Positions 28,340-39,176 of a stretch of DNA of 64,000 nt are shown here, one piece after another. The DNA comes from Vibrio sp. DW001 (lineage in GTDB: Bacteria > Pseudomonadota > Gammaproteobacteria > Enterobacterales > Vibrionaceae), in contig NZ_CP091975.1 of assembly GCF_029016285.1 (NCBI RefSeq), forward strand, positions 3,348,001 to 3,412,000, written 5' to 3'. Below the pieces are notes generated by a model. It was not told where the DNA came from, ran no database searches, and worked only from the letters and a program-made list of their open reading frames with translations. Position 1 is the first letter of the stretch. Every line of letters starts with the position of its first letter. The position numbers and the translations under genes were made by a program.

Positions 28340-29305
28340 ATGCTTGAAGCTGTTATTTTTCTCGTAGTGGGTTTAGTCTTTTTAGTCTGGAGTGCCGATA
28401 AGCTCGTTTTTGGTGCGGCAGCTTTAGCTAAAAACATTGGGATATCTCCACTTGTTATCGGTATGACCATATTGGCAATGGGCTCTTCGGCTCCAGAAAT
28501 GATGGTCTCCGCCACAGCTTCTTTGGCAGGAAAATCCGACACAGCTGTCGGTAATGTTTTGGGGTCTAATATCGCCAATATTGCTCTAATACTCGGTATT
28601 ACTGCATTAGTTAAACCACTTTCTATTAGTTCTGGCGTTATTCGTCGTGAACTTCCTCTTATGATTATAGTCACTCTATTAGCCGGTGTTATTCTTTGGG
28701 ATAGCCACTTGGGTTTTTACGAAGGTGTACTGTTATTCGTGCTTTTCGGAGCATTTATAATTGCGATGCTCCGAATTAGCCATAAAGAGAAGCGCAATGG
28801 TGATTCATTTATAGAAGACCAAGAATCCGAAATACCCGATGGGGTGAGTAATATCAAAGCCGGTATGTGGGTTGTTATTGGCTTAGTTATACTCCCTATT
28901 GCTGCTGATACCTTAGTCGACAACGCGGTCGTTATTGCAAAATATTTCGGCATGAGCGATTTGATTATTGGTTTAACTATCATTGCGATAGGTACTAGCC
29001 TACCAGAATTAGCCGCTTCCCTTGCCGGGGTATTAAAAGGGGAAGACGATATGGCCGTTGGTAATATCATCGGTTCTAATGTCTTTAACATATTGGCAGT
29101 GATGGGTATTCCGGGAATCCTAAACCCATCTATATTGAGTGAACATGCTATGGCGAGAGACTTTTGGGTCATGCTAGCAGTTTCACTCTTATTGGTACTT
29201 TTTGCACTAGGCAAGTCACGCAGTATCAACCGTATAGAAGCGGGCATACTGCTTATTTGTTTTATTAGTTACCAGGTTTATCTATTTACAAATATGAACG
29301 CATAA
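28340..29305 (+). CDS. yrbG: YrbG-type calcium/sodium antiporter
   Basis: This inner-membrane cation antiporter of the CaCA family has 321 residues and about ten helices. It has the two inverted alpha repeats typical of the family: GMTILAMGSSAPEMMVSATA (about 46-65) followed by GNVLGSNIANI, and GLTIIAIGTSLPELAASLAG (about 212-231) followed by GNIIGSNVFNI. The conserved acidic residues in both repeats are present. It is divergent from mla and precedes kdsD by 40 bases, as in E. coli. Confidence 0.92.
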   Translation: MLEAVIFLVVGLVFLVWSADKLVFGAAALAKNIGISPLVIGMTILAMGSSAPEMMVSATASLAGKSDTAVGNVLGSNIANIALILGITALVKPLSISSGVIRRELPLMIIVTLLAGVILWDSHLGFYEGVLLFVLFGAFIIAMLRISHKEKRNGDSFIEDQESEIPDGVSNIKAGMWVVIGLVILPIAADTLVDNAVVIAKYFGMSDLIIGLTIIAIGTSLPELAASLAGVLKGEDDMAVGNIIGSNVFNILAVMGIPGILNPSILSEHAMARDFWVMLAVSLLLVLFALGKSRSINRIEAGILLICFISYQVYLFTNMNA

Positions 29306-29345
29306 CTAAAACGTTGCTATTCACTGAACAGGAGTTTTTTTATAC

Positions 29346-30314
29346 ATGTCCACGTTTGACTATAAAAGTGCCGCTAAAAAAGTACTCGATACTGAAGTTG
29401 CAGGCCTTCAACAATTAGTTCAATACTTCAATGATGACTTCTGCTCAGCATGTGACTTGATCCTTAATAATAAAGGCAAAGTTGTTGTCATGGGGATGGG
29501 AAAATCTGGACATATAGGAAACAAGATAGCCGCAACGTTAGCAAGTACAGGCACCTCTGCATTTTTCGTTCACCCCGGAGAAGCCGCGCATGGTGACTTG
29601 GGAATGATAGAGCCAACTGATATCGTTATCGCCATATCTAACTCCGGAGAATCTTCCGAACTACTGTCTCTTTTTCCTGTATTGAAACGACTGAACATAA
29701 AACTCATCAGTATGACTGGCAAACCACAATCAACCATGGCAAAACTGTCGGATATTCATCTACAGATCAGCGTGCCAGAAGAAGCGTGCCCACTAGGTCA
29801 AGCGCCAACAAGCAGCACAACAGCTACACTTGTTATGGGCGATGCCTTAGCGGTGTCTTTACTTCAAGCGAGAGGCTTTACCTCTGAAGACTTTGCACTG
29901 TCCCACCCGGGCGGAGCGCTGGGAAGAAAACTGCTTCTTAAGCTTAAGGATATTATGCGCACTGGAGAAAATATGCCGAAAGTTAGCGAATCAGCCTTAA
30001 TTAGAGATGCGCTAATTGAGATATCTCAAAAAGGATTAGGCATGACAGCCATTGTTAACCAGTCCGACAAAGTCTTGGGTATCTTTACTGATGGTGATTT
30101 AAGACGGTTACTGGATGAGCAAGTTGATGTTTATTCGACCAAAATTGGTGATGTCATGACGAAAAACCCGACAATGGCGGCGCCTAATATGCTTGCAGTG
30201 GAAGGTGTCAATATGATGCAAGCAAAACAAATTACCAGCTTGTTGTTATGTGAAGACGAAATATTAGTAGGGGCACTTAACATGCATGATTTATTAAAAG
30301 CAGGAGTAATGTAG
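29346..30314 (+). CDS. kdsD: Arabinose-5-phosphate isomerase KdsD
   Basis: KdsD converts ribulose-5-phosphate to arabinose-5-phosphate, the first step to KDO for LPS. The protein has 322 residues: an SIS domain (about 40-180) with GMGKSGHIGNKIAATLASTG and HPGEAAHGDLGM, then two CBS domains (about 205-320). It overlaps kdsC by one base. Confidence 0.95.
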   Translation: MSTFDYKSAAKKVLDTEVAGLQQLVQYFNDDFCSACDLILNNKGKVVVMGMGKSGHIGNKIAATLASTGTSAFFVHPGEAAHGDLGMIEPTDIVIAISNSGESSELLSLFPVLKRLNIKLISMTGKPQSTMAKLSDIHLQISVPEEACPLGQAPTSSTTATLVMGDALAVSLLQARGFTSEDFALSHPGGALGRKLLLKLKDIMRTGENMPKVSESALIRDALIEISQKGLGMTAIVNQSDKVLGIFTDGDLRRLLDEQVDVYSTKIGDVMTKNPTMAAPNMLAVEGVNMMQAKQITSLLLCEDEILVGALNMHDLLKAGVM

Positions 30315-30886
30315 TGCCAAATTTGTCAGAAAACGATCTTGTGAACACCATTTATGGCCCGGTATCAAAAGATATTATCGCCATTGCAAAAGGAATTAAG
30401 CTACTCATCTGTGACGTTGATGGCGTATTTTCTGACGGCTTGATTTACATGGGTAATCAAGGAGAAGAGATGAAGACCTTCCATACTCGCGATGGATATG
30501 GTGTGAAGTCGCTTATGAATGCTGGAATCGAAATCGCGATAATTACTGGTCGAAAATCACAAATCGTCGAAAATAGGATGAAGGCTTTGGGTATAAACCT
30601 CATCTATCAAGGACAAGACGACAAAGTTAAGGCTTATAAGGATATCTGTTCTAAAATTAATGTCTTACCTGAATCTACTGGCTACATCGGCGATGACCTT
30701 ATCGATTGGCCAGTAATGGAAAAAGTAGCGCTCAAAGTTTGTGTTGCAGATGGTCATCCACTACTTGCAAGACGTGCAAACTATGTCACTCATATCAAGG
30801 GTGGTCATGGAGCAGTACGCGAAGTATGCGATCTAATATTGGAAGCAAGAGACGAGTTAGACGTGCATAAAGGTTTGAGTATATGA
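30314..30886 (+). CDS. kdsC: KDO-8-phosphate phosphatase KdsC
   Basis: KdsC dephosphorylates KDO-8-phosphate to KDO in LPS synthesis. This HAD-superfamily enzyme has 190 residues with motif I CDVDGVFSDGLIY, motif II in IAIITGRKS and motif IV in GDDLIDWPVM. The start codon is GTG at 30314, overlapping the last base of the kdsD stop. It overlaps lptC by 4 bases. Confidence 0.95.
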   Translation: MPNLSENDLVNTIYGPVSKDIIAIAKGIKLLICDVDGVFSDGLIYMGNQGEEMKTFHTRDGYGVKSLMNAGIEIAIITGRKSQIVENRMKALGINLIYQGQDDKVKAYKDICSKINVLPESTGYIGDDLIDWPVMEKVALKVCVADGHPLLARRANYVTHIKGGHGAVREVCDLILEARDELDVHKGLSI

Positions 30887-31446
30887 GTATTTCTCGCGTT
30901 CTTTACACCATGGTTTTTATAGTAGCGGCGTACTCAGCTTACTACTTGTTTGGTGCAAGAAACGTAGAAGTAGTTCAGGTTGTCCCCGATATTGAAGTGC
31001 CAGCGCTTAGCGGTCGAAATGTCGATAATTCAAATTACAACGATTCTGGTACCAGAAGCTATCGAATTACCTCTAATTATCTAGACCATTATGCGGTAAG
31101 TGGCGACACCAGATTTGAGTACCCAGTTCTTTATATTTATAAAGACGGTGAAATCCAAGAATGGGAAGTCACGGCTGACCGTGGCATTTTAAATAAGGAT
31201 CACGTCCTCACTTTATACGATAACGTCCTAGCTAAAAATTTATTACCTGATGCTGGTTTTGATACCATGGCAACAGACAGACTTTCTATTCACTTAGATA
31301 ATAGAGATTTTTGGGCAGACAACCCGGTGTTATTAGTCGGCCCAGCATTTGAAAACAAAGGACAAGCGATGAAAGGTAATTTTGGAAAAAACATCGCCAC
31401 TCTGTTCAACCATGTACAAGGTAGATATGAAACTCTCACACCTTAG
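30883..31446 (+). CDS. lptC: LPS export protein LptC
   Basis: LptC is a bitopic inner-membrane protein that takes LPS from LptB2FG and passes it to LptA. The protein has 187 residues: one N-terminal membrane helix (about 5-24) and a periplasmic beta-jellyroll. It overlaps kdsC and, at its end, lptA, so the KDO and LPS-transport genes are co-translated. Confidence 0.93.
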   Translation: MSISRVLYTMVFIVAAYSAYYLFGARNVEVVQVVPDIEVPALSGRNVDNSNYNDSGTRSYRITSNYLDHYAVSGDTRFEYPVLYIYKDGEIQEWEVTADRGILNKDHVLTLYDNVLAKNLLPDAGFDTMATDRLSIHLDNRDFWADNPVLLVGPAFENKGQAMKGNFGKNIATLFNHVQGRYETLTP

Positions 31447-31924
31447 TCTTATCGCTTGTTTGCTTGCGACAAGTAACGCTTATGCGCTTAAGTCTGATTC
31501 GGATCAGCCTATTTATATAGACTCAGACACTCAGAACCTTGATATGAAAAGTAATACCGTTACTTTTACAGGGGACGTAAAACTCAAGCAAGGCAGCATA
31601 AACATCAACGCTGACAAACTTATCGTCATCCGTAATCCAGTGGATGGATCATTAAGAGAGATTGAAGGTTATGGAAATCCTGCAACATTTTCTCAGTTGA
31701 CTGATGATGGGAAAACATTAAACGGGCAATCTAAAGAGCTCTATTACAATGTTAATGATGACAAATTAATAATGATTACTGATGCCATACTGTCTCAAGA
31801 TGAAAGTATTATAAAGGGAAACAAAATCACCTATAAAATTGGCTCGCAAAAACTCACCGCAGATAGTGGTGCAGGTGAACGAGTAAAAACCGTCCTTCAA
31901 CCAACACAAACGACTAAGCAATAA
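31427..31924 (+). CDS. lptA: Periplasmic LPS-bridge protein LptA
   Basis: LptA forms the periplasmic bridge that carries LPS from LptC to LptD. The protein has 165 residues from the ATG at 31427, which has AAGG five bases upstream; a longer in-frame start at 31382 lacks this and would hide the signal peptide. The signal sequence [20 protein letters not shown] is followed by the OstA-like jellyroll with [19 protein letters not shown]. It overlaps lptC by 20 bases. Confidence 0.93.
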   Translation: MKLSHLSLIACLLATSNAYALKSDSDQPIYIDSDTQNLDMKSNTVTFTGDVKLKQGSININADKLIVIRNPVDGSLREIEGYGNPATFSQLTDDGKTLNGQSKELYYNVNDDKLIMITDAILSQDESIIKGNKITYKIGSQKLTADSGAGERVKTVLQPTQTTKQ

Positions 31925-31925
31925 T

Positions 31926-32651
31926 ATGGCAATATTAAAAGCAGAGCATTTAGCCAAGAGCTATAAGAATCGAAAAGTCGTTGCCGATGTGAGCTTGACC
32001 GTAGAGTCAGGACAGATCGTTGGTTTACTCGGCCCAAACGGTGCAGGTAAAACAACCTCCTTTTATATGATTGTTGGACTTGTCGCACGTGATGAAGGAA
32101 GAATCATGATTGATGATAACGACATTAGTATTCTTCCTATGCACAGTCGATCACGTATGGGGATAGGGTACCTCCCCCAAGAAGCATCCATATTTCGAAA
32201 ACTGTCGGTTGAAGACAATATTATGGCCGTTCTAGAAACTCGAAAAGAACTGAGCCGTGAAGACAGACAAGACAGAATGGAAGATCTGTTGGATGAGTTT
32301 AATATCCAACACATCAGAAAAAGTGCGGGAATGGCTTTGTCAGGAGGCGAACGTCGGCGAGTTGAGATAGCCAGAGCCCTAGCCGCCAATCCGGAGTTCA
32401 TCTTGTTAGATGAACCATTCGCAGGGGTTGACCCCATATCCGTCATCGACATTAAAAAAATCATAGAGCATTTACGAGACAGAGGCCTAGGTGTACTTAT
32501 CACTGATCACAATGTTCGCGAAACACTCGACGTATGTGAGAAAGCTTACATAGTAAGTCAAGGCCATCTCATTGCAGAAGGGACACCAGATCAAGTTCTC
32601 AACAATGAACAGGTGAAACAGGTTTATCTCGGGGAGCAATTCCGTCTATGA
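31926..32651 (+). CDS. lptB: LPS export ABC transporter ATPase LptB
   Basis: LptB is the cytosolic ATPase that drives LptFG. The protein has 241 residues, with Walker [10 protein letters not shown] near residue 37, signature [16 protein letters not shown], Walker [15 protein letters not shown] and the switch His in ITDHNVRET. It begins one base after lptA ends. The partner permease genes lptF and lptG are at the left end of this window. Confidence 0.97.
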   Translation: MAILKAEHLAKSYKNRKVVADVSLTVESGQIVGLLGPNGAGKTTSFYMIVGLVARDEGRIMIDDNDISILPMHSRSRMGIGYLPQEASIFRKLSVEDNIMAVLETRKELSREDRQDRMEDLLDEFNIQHIRKSAGMALSGGERRRVEIARALAANPEFILLDEPFAGVDPISVIDIKKIIEHLRDRGLGVLITDHNVRETLDVCEKAYIVSQGHLIAEGTPDQVLNNEQVKQVYLGEQFRL

Positions 32652-32729
32652 TTAAAGTAATAAAGAAAATGGATTTATTTGGTGTTTAATTTTAAGCGCC
32701 AAAAATAAGAACAAGGCTCTAAATACTGG

Positions 32730-34202
32730 ATGAAACCATCATTACAACTCAAGCTTGGCCAACAACTTGCTATGACGCCCCAGTTGCAGCAAGCCATTCG
32801 CTTGTTGCAATTATCGACTTTAGACTTGCAGCAAGAGATCCAAGAAGCTTTAGAATCTAACCCTTTACTCGACGTTGATGAAGGCCCTGAAGAAGCGACG
32901 ATTACTGATAACAATGAAAAAGCCAAAGATGACTCGTCTACAGAGGTCGCGGTCGAAGTATCAAGCGAACCTGAAGTTCCAGACAGCTCTGAAGTTATTG
33001 AAAAATCGGAAATTTCTGACGACTTAGAAATGGATGCGTCATGGGATGACGTTTATAGTGCGAACACGGGTAGTACCGGTATAGCACTCGATGACGACAT
33101 GCCTGTTTACCAAGGTGAAACCACTCAAAGCCTTCAAGATTACCTATTATGGCAACTCGATTTAACTCCATTTTCAGAAACTGACCAAACGATTGCAACC
33201 GCGATCATCGACGCTGTTGATAACTATGGGTACCTCACCGTTTCTGTGGAAGAAATCCTAGAAAGCGTCAGTAGCGAAGACGTCGAATTGGATGAAGTTG
33301 AAGCGGTATTAAAACGAGTCCAACAGTTTGACCCATTAGGCGTCGCCTCTCGTAACCTTCAAGAATGTTTGCTGCTTCAGCTCGTCACGTATCCAGACGA
33401 CACGCCTTGGTTAGCTGAAACAAAACTGATCTTAACCAATCATATCGACCAGTTGGGTAATCGCGATTACAAGCTAATCTTAAAAGAAAGTAAGCTAAAA
33501 GAAGACCAACTTCGCGAAATCATGCAATTGATTCAACAGCTTGATCCTCGCCCTGGTAGCTCGATCACACCAGATGAGACAGAATATGTCATTCCTGATG
33601 TTTCTGTTCTTAAAGATAAAGGCAAGTGGTCAGTCACGATAAACCCAGACAGCGTTCCAAGGCTGAAAGTAAATCAACAGTATGCCGCGATGGGCAAAGG
33701 CAATAGTGTCGATAGCCAATTTATTCGCAGTAATCTGCAAGAAGCAAAATGGTTAATCAAAAGTTTAGAGAGTCGCAATGAGACCTTATTAAAGGTTTCC
33801 CGCTGTATTGTTGAACACCAGCAAGACTTCTTCGAGTTTGGAGAAGAAGCAATGAAGCCAATGGTACTTAACGATATTGCCTTGGCTGTCGAGATGCATG
33901 AATCGACTATATCTAGGGTTACGACCCAGAAATTTATGCATACTCCAAGAGGTATTTTTGAACTCAAGTATTTTTTCTCAAGCCATGTAAGTACCGATAA
34001 TGGTGGAGAATGTTCATCAACGGCAATTCGAGCATTAATTAAGAAGTTGGTCGCGGCAGAGAACGCGGCCAAACCACTAAGTGATAGCAAGATTGCCGCA
34101 CTGTTAGCTGACCAAGGGATACAGGTAGCAAGACGAACCATAGCAAAATACCGAGAATCTTTGGGTATTTCCCCATCGAGTCAGCGTAAACGCCTACTCT
34201 AG
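32730..34202 (+). CDS. rpoN: RNA polymerase sigma-54 factor RpoN
   Basis: RpoN directs transcription from -24/-12 promoters with enhancer-binding activators; in vibrios it controls nitrogen use, motility and more. The protein has 490 residues: a Gln/Leu-rich activator-contact region I ([20 protein letters not shown]), an acidic region II (about 60-115), a core-binding region, a helix-turn-helix, and the C-terminal RpoN box [10 protein letters not shown]. It follows lptB by 78 bases. Confidence 0.97.
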   Translation: MKPSLQLKLGQQLAMTPQLQQAIRLLQLSTLDLQQEIQEALESNPLLDVDEGPEEATITDNNEKAKDDSSTEVAVEVSSEPEVPDSSEVIEKSEISDDLEMDASWDDVYSANTGSTGIALDDDMPVYQGETTQSLQDYLLWQLDLTPFSETDQTIATAIIDAVDNYGYLTVSVEEILESVSSEDVELDEVEAVLKRVQQFDPLGVASRNLQECLLLQLVTYPDDTPWLAETKLILTNHIDQLGNRDYKLILKESKLKEDQLREIMQLIQQLDPRPGSSITPDETEYVIPDVSVLKDKGKWSVTINPDSVPRLKVNQQYAAMGKGNSVDSQFIRSNLQEAKWLIKSLESRNETLLKVSRCIVEHQQDFFEFGEEAMKPMVLNDIALAVEMHESTISRVTTQKFMHTPRGIFELKYFFSSHVSTDNGGECSSTAIRALIKKLVAAENAAKPLSDSKIAALLADQGIQVARRTIAKYRESLGISPSSQRKRLL

Positions 34203-34224
34203 GCATCGAAAATAAGGAAAGTCT

Positions 34225-34512
34225 ATGCAAATCAATATTAAAGGACATCACGTTGAGATTACCGATTCAATGCAGGACTACGTAAATTCTAAATTTCAAA
34301 AATTAGAGCGTTTTTTCGAACATATAAATAATGTTCATGTGGTATTACGCGTAGAAAAAGTGCACCATATCGCAGAAGCAACACTACATGTCAGCCAAGG
34401 CGATATCCATGCGACAGCAGACGAAGAGTACATGTATGCTGCGATAGACTCTTTAGTCGATAAATTAGTACGTCAGTTAAACAAACATAAAGAAAAACTA
34501 AATAATCATTAA
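34225..34512 (+). CDS. hpf: Ribosome hibernation promoting factor Hpf
   Basis: Hpf binds the 30S subunit and promotes 100S dimers in stationary phase. The protein has 95 residues, the short-form length, with MQINIKGHHVEITDSMQDYV and the conserved DIHATADEEYMYAAIDSLVDKL. It lies between rpoN and ptsN, the standard order, 22 bases after rpoN with a TAAGGAAAG ribosome-binding site. Confidence 0.95.
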   Translation: MQINIKGHHVEITDSMQDYVNSKFQKLERFFEHINNVHVVLRVEKVHHIAEATLHVSQGDIHATADEEYMYAAIDSLVDKLVRQLNKHKEKLNNH

Positions 34513-34514
34513 CT

Positions 34515-34964
34515 ATGCAAATTAGCCAAGTACTATCATTGGACTGCACTAAAAGTGCCGTCCAATGTACAAGCAAAAAACGCGCTTTAGAACTCATAAG
34601 CCAAATAGCAGCGGAACATACCGGAAAAAGTTCAAACGAACTATTTGAATGTATGCTCAACCGAGAAAAAATGGGTAGTACTGGAATTGGGAACGGGATA
34701 GCAATTCCACACGCTAGAATGATGGCGGCGGACGAAGCCGTTGCTATTCTTGTTCAGTGCAGCGAACCGATTGAGTTCGACTCTATTGATAATAAGCCCG
34801 TCGATCTGTTATTCGCCCTTCTTGTTCCTGATGCACAATGTAAAGAGCATCTAAAAACGCTTTCCTCAATGGCTGAGCGCCTAAGCAACAAACAGGTTCT
34901 AAAACAGCTCAGAGCAGCGCAAAGCGACAAAGAGCTTTTCGAGGTAATGATAAATAACGCATGA
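34515..34964 (+). CDS. ptsN: Nitrogen-PTS EIIA component PtsN
   Basis: PtsN is the terminal phosphoacceptor of the nitrogen-related PTS and regulates potassium transport and other targets according to its phosphorylation. The protein has 149 residues; the phosphorylated residue is His66 in GIAIPHARM. It starts 2 bases after hpf and overlaps rapZ by 4 bases. Confidence 0.95.
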   Translation: MQISQVLSLDCTKSAVQCTSKKRALELISQIAAEHTGKSSNELFECMLNREKMGSTGIGNGIAIPHARMMAADEAVAILVQCSEPIEFDSIDNKPVDLLFALLVPDAQCKEHLKTLSSMAERLSNKQVLKQLRAAQSDKELFEVMINNA

Positions 34965-35851
34965 ATGGTGTAACTCAACCGGATGATACTGCCCACTTAG
35001 TTATTATTAGTGGTCAATCTGGCGCAGGGAAAAGCGTCGCATTAAGAGTGCTTGAGGATCTAGGTTATTATACTGTTGATAACCTACCGATAGATTTACT
35101 CGACCAATTTATCAATTCGACGAAAAACAGTCGGCAAAATGTTGCCGTCAGCATTGATATTAGAAATCTGCCAAACAATCCAGATTTTTTCACCCAAAAA
35201 CTAACAGAATTGAGAGAGTCGACCGAACTGACGCTCTTCTTTTTAGGTGCAAGCCCTACCTCTCTATTAAAACGATACAGCGAAACAAGGCGTATTCATC
35301 CTCTTTCACTTGGCAAAGATAAGCTCTCTCTTGATCAAGCCATTGAGAAAGAAAGCGTATTGCTAGAGTACGTAAAAGAACAGGCTGATCTAGTAATAGA
35401 TAGTAGTGACCAATCTCTACACGATTTAAGTGAATTGGTTCGAATGAGAATCTTAGGCCGCGAGAGACAAGAACTGGTTATGGTATTTGAGTCTTTCGGC
35501 TTTAAGTATGGCTTACCTCATGATGCTGACTATATATTCGATGTTCGTTTCTTGCCCAATCCACACTGGGAGCCGGCGTTAAGATCGTTCACTGGTTTAG
35601 ATAAACCCGTAATCGATTTCCTTAAAACTCAACATTCTGTCACTGAGCTAAAGCAAGACATACAACTGTTTATACAAAAATGGCTTCCATCTTTAGAGAA
35701 GAATAACCGAAGTTATCTTACCGTGGCGATTGGTTGTACTGGCGGGAAGCATCGTTCTGTCTTTATAACACAACAACTTGGTGAATATTTCAAAGCTCAA
35801 GGTAAGCAAGTACAGATCAGACATACCAGTATTGAAAAGCTCAGAGGGTAG
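34961..35851 (+). CDS. rapZ: RNase adapter protein RapZ
   Basis: In E. coli RapZ presents the small RNA GlmZ to RNase E and so tunes GlmS and cell-wall precursor supply. The protein has 296 residues. Walker A GQSGAGKS is at 18-25, and the C-terminal RNA-binding region contains [12 protein letters not shown] near residue 264. It overlaps ptsN by 4 bases. Confidence 0.94.
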   Translation: MNGVTQPDDTAHLVIISGQSGAGKSVALRVLEDLGYYTVDNLPIDLLDQFINSTKNSRQNVAVSIDIRNLPNNPDFFTQKLTELRESTELTLFFLGASPTSLLKRYSETRRIHPLSLGKDKLSLDQAIEKESVLLEYVKEQADLVIDSSDQSLHDLSELVRMRILGRERQELVMVFESFGFKYGLPHDADYIFDVRFLPNPHWEPALRSFTGLDKPVIDFLKTQHSVTELKQDIQLFIQKWLPSLEKNNRSYLTVAIGCTGGKHRSVFITQQLGEYFKAQGKQVQIRHTSIEKLRG

Positions 35852-35855
35852 ATTA

Positions 35856-36137
35856 TTGACTCAAAAATGCAGTAAAACCGTACTTATTCAAAATCGTTTA
35901 GGCCTACATGCGAGAGCCGCGGTCAAACTAGTTGAACTTGCCCAAAGTTATGATGCAGATATCTCAGTTAGTAATGAAGAAAATAAAGAAATGTCAGCCG
36001 ACAGCGTCATGGGTTTAATCATGCTGGAGTCTTCACAAGGTCAATACGTCACTATTTCCGCCCGAGGTTCCGATGCCTCCATCGCTCTAGACGCAGTGTG
36101 TGAGTTAATCGAATCTAAATTTGAAGAAGATGAGTAG
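35856..36137 (+). CDS. ptsO: Nitrogen-PTS phosphocarrier protein NPr
   Basis: NPr is the HPr-like carrier that passes phosphate from EI-Ntr to PtsN. The best start is TTG at 35856, with AGAGGG seven bases upstream (overlapping the rapZ end), giving 93 residues, the family length; an ATG at 35778 would lie deep inside rapZ and add an unrelated tail. The phosphorylatable residue is His18 in [10 protein letters not shown], and the [12 protein letters not shown] helix is conserved. Four bases separate it from the rapZ stop. Confidence 0.9.
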   Translation: MTQKCSKTVLIQNRLGLHARAAVKLVELAQSYDADISVSNEENKEMSADSVMGLIMLESSQGQYVTISARGSDASIALDAVCELIESKFEEDE

Positions 36138-36189
36138 TCTATACTTTTCATACTCAATCAATTGCAATTATTCAAAAAATCCTACTTGG

Positions 36190-36205
36190 TAATAAGATCT
36201 TATTA
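36190..36205 (+). promoter_or_regulatory. 16-bp perfect palindrome between ptsO and mgtE
   Basis: TAATAAGATCTTATTA is a perfect palindrome lying 65-81 bases before the mgtE start and 53 after ptsO. It could be an operator; no cognate protein is evident. AT-rich palindromes also occur by chance, so support is limited. Confidence 0.35.
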
Positions 36206-36270
36206 AATAAGGGGTAAAATTAGGTTACTATTCAGAAATTGTAATCACTAACTCATGTGGGGGGAAGAAA

Positions 36271-37638
36271 ATGGCGGAGCCGCAACAAGAACTCGATCAA
36301 GCCCAACAAGCTCACCAAACCCTACAAGAAGTCAGCGATGCACTCGACAGTGGTCGCTTTGTTCATGTCCGTCGTCAACTCCAAGACATGGAACCAGAAG
36401 ACATTGCTCATCTTCTAGAATCCTCTCCACGAAAATCTCGAGATGTACTTTGGCAATTAACCGATCCTGAAGACTATGGTGAAATCCTTGACGAGCTAAA
36501 TGAGGATGTGAAAGATGGTCTTGTATCCCAGATGGCGCCTGAAAAGCTTGCAGAAGCGACAGAAGGCATGGATACCGATGACTTAGCCTATGTGCTTCGA
36601 AGCCTGCCTGACAATGTGTCCAAAGAGATTCTGGACCAAATGGATATCTCTGACAGGTTTCGAGTAGAAACCGCTCTTGCCTATCCTGAAGATACCGCTG
36701 GTGGGATGATGAATACCGACGTAACCACTATTCGTGGAGACGTTGAACTAGACGTAGTATTACGCTATTTGCGCATGAAGGGCGAGCTCCCTGACGTCAC
36801 TGACGCATTGTATGTCATCGATGAAGATAGCCGTCTTATTGGACACCTTTCTCTGACCACATTGATCACCACACAACCTGATGTTCAAGTCAGTGAAGTG
36901 ATGGATGATGCCGATGAGGCGATTCCCGTCGATACAAGTGATTCCGATGTCGCAAGCTTATTTGAACGTCGTGACTGGGTATCAGCCCCTGTTGTCGATG
37001 AAAATCAACACCTTGTTGGTCGTATTACCATCGATGACGTAGTCGACATCATCCGTGAAGACGCTGAGCATTCAATGATGAGCTTGGCAGGTATGGATGA
37101 TGACGAAGACACCTTTGCCCCTGTTTTTAAATCAACTAAACGACGAAGCGTATGGTTAGGTGCTAACGTACTTGCCGCACTCGCTGCTGCATCGGTTTCC
37201 AATATGTTTGAAGCCACGCTTGAACAAATGGCTGCTATCGCGGTATTAATGACAATAGTCCCTTCTATGGGGGGGGTGGCGGGAAACCAAACCGTTGCAC
37301 TTGTTATTAGAGGTTTAGCGCTCGGCCATATCGGTGACAGTAATAAAAAAGAATTGCTGCTTAAAGAAGCGGCGATTGGTTTTTTAAACGGATTACTTTG
37401 GGCCTTCATTATTGGCGGAATAGTCGTGGTTTGGAAAGGTGATTGGTTGCTTGGTGGGATCATAGCGGCTGCAATGCTGACAAATTTAATTGTTGCTGGT
37501 ATCGCTGGTGTGACTATCCCAATACTGCTTAAGAAAATGAAAATTGACCCAGCGTTAGCGGGTGGGATGGCACTGACTACCATCACTGATGTCATTGGTT
37601 TGTCTGTCTTTTTGGGCTTAGCTACTGTATTTATTTAG
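36271..37638 (+). CDS. mgtE: Magnesium transporter MgtE
   Basis: MgtE is a homodimeric inner-membrane Mg2+ channel gated by cytosolic Mg2+. The protein has 455 residues: an N-terminal superhelical domain (about 15-130), two CBS domains (about 140-260), and five membrane helices (about 290-455) with PSMGGVAGNQTVALVIRGLALG and GGMALTTITDVIG, the Mg2+-pore and binding residues. A GGGGGGAAG ribosome-binding sequence precedes the ATG. It converges on pmbA with a palindromic terminator between them. Confidence 0.95.
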   Translation: MAEPQQELDQAQQAHQTLQEVSDALDSGRFVHVRRQLQDMEPEDIAHLLESSPRKSRDVLWQLTDPEDYGEILDELNEDVKDGLVSQMAPEKLAEATEGMDTDDLAYVLRSLPDNVSKEILDQMDISDRFRVETALAYPEDTAGGMMNTDVTTIRGDVELDVVLRYLRMKGELPDVTDALYVIDEDSRLIGHLSLTTLITTQPDVQVSEVMDDADEAIPVDTSDSDVASLFERRDWVSAPVVDENQHLVGRITIDDVVDIIREDAEHSMMSLAGMDDDEDTFAPVFKSTKRRSVWLGANVLAALAAASVSNMFEATLEQMAAIAVLMTIVPSMGGVAGNQTVALVIRGLALGHIGDSNKKELLLKEAAIGFLNGLLWAFIIGGIVVVWKGDWLLGGIIAAAMLTNLIVAGIAGVTIPILLKKMKIDPALAGGMALTTITDVIGLSVFLGLATVFI

Positions 37639-37666
37639 GTTAGGACCACATATTGATTCCAGTTAC

Positions 37667-37698
37667 ATAATGCCTAGAGTGAAAACCCTAGGCATTAT
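37667..37698. terminator. Bidirectional hairpin between mgtE and pmbA
   Basis: ATAATGCCTAG pairs perfectly with CTAGGCATTAT (11 bp) around a 10-base loop. It lies between the two convergent stops and could serve both genes. Flanking T tracts are weak. Confidence 0.6.
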
Positions 37699-37716
37699 CT
37701 ATTAACTTTCTACTGC

Positions 37717-39060
37717 CTACTCCCCAGCCACTTTCATCGATTCAATCAAGATTGAACCTGTTTGAATCTGAGAACGTGTTTCAATGTCGGAACCGACAGC
37801 AACAATCTGTTTAAACATATCTTTTAGATTACCCGCGATAGTAATCTCAGATACTGGATATTGAATCTCACCATTTTCCACCCAGAACCCAGCGGCTCCG
37901 CGAGAATAATCGCCAGTCACAACATTCACACCCTGCCCCATCAACTCAGTAACAAGAAGCCCTGTTCCGAGTTCCTTTAGCATCTGTTGGAAATCTTGCC
38001 CTGTTGAGTTCACATACCAGTTATGAATACCACCAGCATGACCTGTAGGCGTCATATTTAGCTTTCGAGCAGAATAACTCGTCAACAGATAGGTAGCCAG
38101 TATTCCGTCAGTGATAATAGAACGGTCTTGAGTAAATACACCTTCACTATCAAATGGGCTAGAGGCCAGTCCTTTGAGGACGTGAGGCTTCTCTTCAATA
38201 CTAAACCAATCCGGGAGAACCTTCGTTCCAAGGGCCTCTAGTAAGAATGAGGATTTCCGATATAAATTACCTCCACTAATCGCCATCACCAAATGGCCAA
38301 TTAACCCAGTAGCAGCATCAGCTGCAAATAAGATAGGATATTTACCGGTCCCGATTTTGCGCGCATCTAGGCGAGCCAATGTTTTCTCTGACGAGCTTCT
38401 CCCCACCCTTTCTGGTGTCCATAAATCACCAACGGCGCGCGCTACGCTATAGTCGTAATCGCGCTCCATCACACCATTCTTTCCTTCACCAATCATGACA
38501 CAACTAATGCTATGACGGCTGGAAGCATAGCTGGCGAGCAAACCATGGCTATTCCCGTAAACTTTTAAACCATAATGACTGTCATAACTTGCACCATCAC
38601 TTTGTTTGATCTTGTCGCTGTACTCTAGCGCGGCAGTTTCCGCAGCGATCGCGATTTTAGCTGCTCTATCAGGATCAGGTTCGTCTGGATGAAAAAGATC
38701 TAAGTCTGGAATTTCTTTGACCATCAATTCTTTCGGCGCAGGACCAGAAAATGGGTCTTCGGATGTATACCTTGCAATATCAAGCGCCGCTTCAACCGTT
38801 TGTTGAATCGCTCTTTCACTTAAATCTGAGGTGGATGCACTACCTTTACATTGACCGCGGTAAACTGTAATACCTAATGCACCATCACTATTAAATTCAA
38901 CATTTTCAACTTCACACATACGAGTCGATACACTAATACCCGTTGTCTTGGTAATAGCGACTTCAGCGGCATCCGCCGTACCTGTAGCAAGCTTAAGTGC
39001 TTTCTCAACAGCAAGTTCGAGCTCTATTTTTTGCTGGGCAATCTGTTGTTTAACATCCAT
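37717..39060 (-). CDS. pmbA: Metalloprotease subunit PmbA (TldE)
   Basis: PmbA/TldE forms a heterodimer with TldD that degrades unfolded or modified peptides, including microcin B17 leader and CcdA. The protein has 447 residues, beginning [20 protein letters not shown], and carries the family segments [17 protein letters not shown] and [18 protein letters not shown]. TldE lacks the zinc-binding HExxxH that is present in TldD, also encoded in this window. It is transcribed divergently from darP. Confidence 0.94.
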   Translation of the reverse strand: MDVKQQIAQQKIELELAVEKALKLATGTADAAEVAITKTTGISVSTRMCEVENVEFNSDGALGITVYRGQCKGSASTSDLSERAIQQTVEAALDIARYTSEDPFSGPAPKELMVKEIPDLDLFHPDEPDPDRAAKIAIAAETAALEYSDKIKQSDGASYDSHYGLKVYGNSHGLLASYASSRHSISCVMIGEGKNGVMERDYDYSVARAVGDLWTPERVGRSSSEKTLARLDARKIGTGKYPILFAADAATGLIGHLVMAISGGNLYRKSSFLLEALGTKVLPDWFSIEEKPHVLKGLASSPFDSEGVFTQDRSIITDGILATYLLTSYSARKLNMTPTGHAGGIHNWYVNSTGQDFQQMLKELGTGLLVTELMGQGVNVVTGDYSRGAAGFWVENGEIQYPVSEITIAGNLKDMFKQIVAVGSDIETRSQIQTGSILIESMKVAGE

Positions 39061-39176
39061 AATTTTCGTTCTTTGTAGATTATCTTTGCTTAGAGTAACA
39101 AGCTTTTCACTTTCTCCCCATAATTCTTGCTAAAATAGTGTCATATCTCTCTAGATAACTGCGAGAATCTAACAAA

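Noticed and set aside
28717..29247. Minus-strand open frame inside yrbG
   Set aside because: Same reason: an antisense shadow of a repeat-rich membrane protein, with no ribosome-binding site.
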